Shown here piece after piece: positions 6,080-6,707 of a stretch of 6,707 nt of DNA. Within the stretch, counting starts at the first letter, position 1; each line of letters opens with the position of its first letter. This DNA comes from an uncultured Clostridia bacterium (lineage in GTDB: Bacteria > Bacillota_A > Clostridia > Christensenellales > UBA3700): NCBI GenBank assembly GCA_946545105.1, contig CAMNMY010000047.1, positions 1 to 6,707 of the forward strand, in the 5' to 3' direction. The position numbers and the translations under genes are program-made. The notes beneath the pieces are model-generated. The model was given only the letters and a program-made list of their open reading frames with translations. It ran no database searches and had not been told where the DNA came from.

Positions 6080-6707
6080 AGTTAAAAACAGAAACGAAAG
6101 AAGAGCTAATAGACTTTATAGAAGCTAATAAGAAAATTGAAGGCATATTAGCCATAGATGTCAGTAGACATTATAAAATAATCTTTGATGAAATAATTAT
6201 TGAAGATGATACTGAGTATATTTATTCTTATGATGTTGAAGATTTATGGGGATTATATGGATTACATGGAATAAATGCGGAACAAGCACGAGGTTTTGAA
6301 GAAGGAGATGTGGATATTAAAGTTGGCATAATGGATCGAGGAGTTTTGCCACACCAAGAATATAATGATTTGCTATTAACAGGATATGATGCTATTAATG
6401 ATAGCAACGAAACTTCAGATGTTGTTGGACTGCATGGTACCTATATTGCGGGGATAATAGCATCTTCATTAAACAGCAGCCTATCGCCAAGCGTATGTAG
6501 AAACGTTAAACTTGTTCCTATACAAGTAGTTGACGATTATTTAAATTGTGATGCAATCGTACGAGCTTTTAATTGGGCAGAGGATAATGATCTAGATGTC
6601 GTAAATTGTAGTTTTGGTTGGGAAGATGAAGAGCCTTCAACAACTATGATAGCAGCAATAGAGAATTATCAAGGGGTGCTTGTTTGTAGTGCTGGCAATA
6701 GTAATTC
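6049..6707 (+). CDS. Subtilisin-like serine peptidase (S8), propeptide end and catalytic domain; 3' end outside window
   Basis: This frame is open from 6019 to the window edge and has no credible start of its own, so it is the continuation of the gene starting at 5741. The 219 codons visible from 6049 encode the end of the propeptide (VEVFRQILYIKL, then a helix KEELIDFIEANKKIEGILAI), a linker, and the start of the catalytic domain at DLWGLYGLHGINAEQA. Peptidase S8 motifs follow: IKVGIMDRGV with catalytic Asp (6334-6336), GLHGTYIAGIIAS with catalytic His (6433-6435), NWAEDNDLDVVNCSFGW, and VLVCSAGNSN with the oxyanion-hole Asn (6697-6699). The catalytic Ser motif (GTS-x-A) would lie beyond the window. 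Two motif positions are atypical: DRG instead of DTG/DSG, and HGTY instead of HGTH; neither removes a catalytic residue. Given the upstream signal peptide, the enzyme acts outside the cell or on its surface. An annotator seeing only this frame would report a fragment or pseudogene. Confidence 0.85.

Noticed and set aside
6075..6120. 8-bp inverted repeat 6075-6082 / 6113-6120 as a frameshift-stimulating stem
   Set aside because: It starts 25 nt after the slippery heptamer, well beyond the usual 5-9 nt spacer, and is A+T rich with a 30-nt loop.

Overview
The window looks like chromosomal DNA of a low-GC, Gram-positive-type anaerobe, most likely a member of the Clostridia. The evidence is the strongly A+T-biased codon use (AGA for Arg, CCA for Pro), the purine-rich Shine-Dalgarno sites, the Firmicute-style lipoprotein, and the glycogen-gene order glgA-glgP-GH13. 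Species cannot be read from the sequence. All supported genes lie on the + strand.

Left and centre (1-5051) form the distal part of a glycogen-metabolism operon. It holds the C-terminal quarter of glycogen synthase (glgA, cut by the window edge), a complete glycogen/starch phosphorylase (glgP), a complete cytoplasmic GH13 alpha-amylase/maltodextrinase-type enzyme, and a small GNAT acetyltransferase. The last three genes are chained: glgP and GH13 share one base (TAATG), and GH13 and GNAT overlap by four bases (ATGA). They are therefore almost certainly co-transcribed and translationally coupled. GlgA builds alpha-1,4-glucan, GlgP releases glucose-1-phosphate from it, and the GH13 enzyme probably trims or opens the glucan or limit dextrins. 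The GNAT substrate is unknown.

Right (5052-6707) is a separate unit. A 118-bp gap carries a good sigma-A-type promoter (TTGAGA, 17-bp spacer, TATTAT with an extended TG) and a short leader. A predicted lipoprotein of unknown function follows, then a secreted subtilisin-like (S8) serine peptidase that runs off the window end. The peptidase is split between two frames. Its signal peptide and first half of the propeptide (5741-6079) are in one frame. The rest of the propeptide and the catalytic domain (Asp, His and oxyanion Asn visible) are in the -1 frame. The switch must happen within 6019-6079, a stretch that contains an exact A_AAA_AAG slippery heptamer in phase (6043-6049). This is either a disabling or sequencing indel in a homopolymer, or a programmed -1 frameshift, and it is the most notable signal in the window. 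A G8 tract in the ribosome-binding region of the same gene is a second possible on/off element.

No rRNA, tRNA, CRISPR array, insertion sequence or attachment site was seen, and no gene-free stretch exceeds 300 bases.
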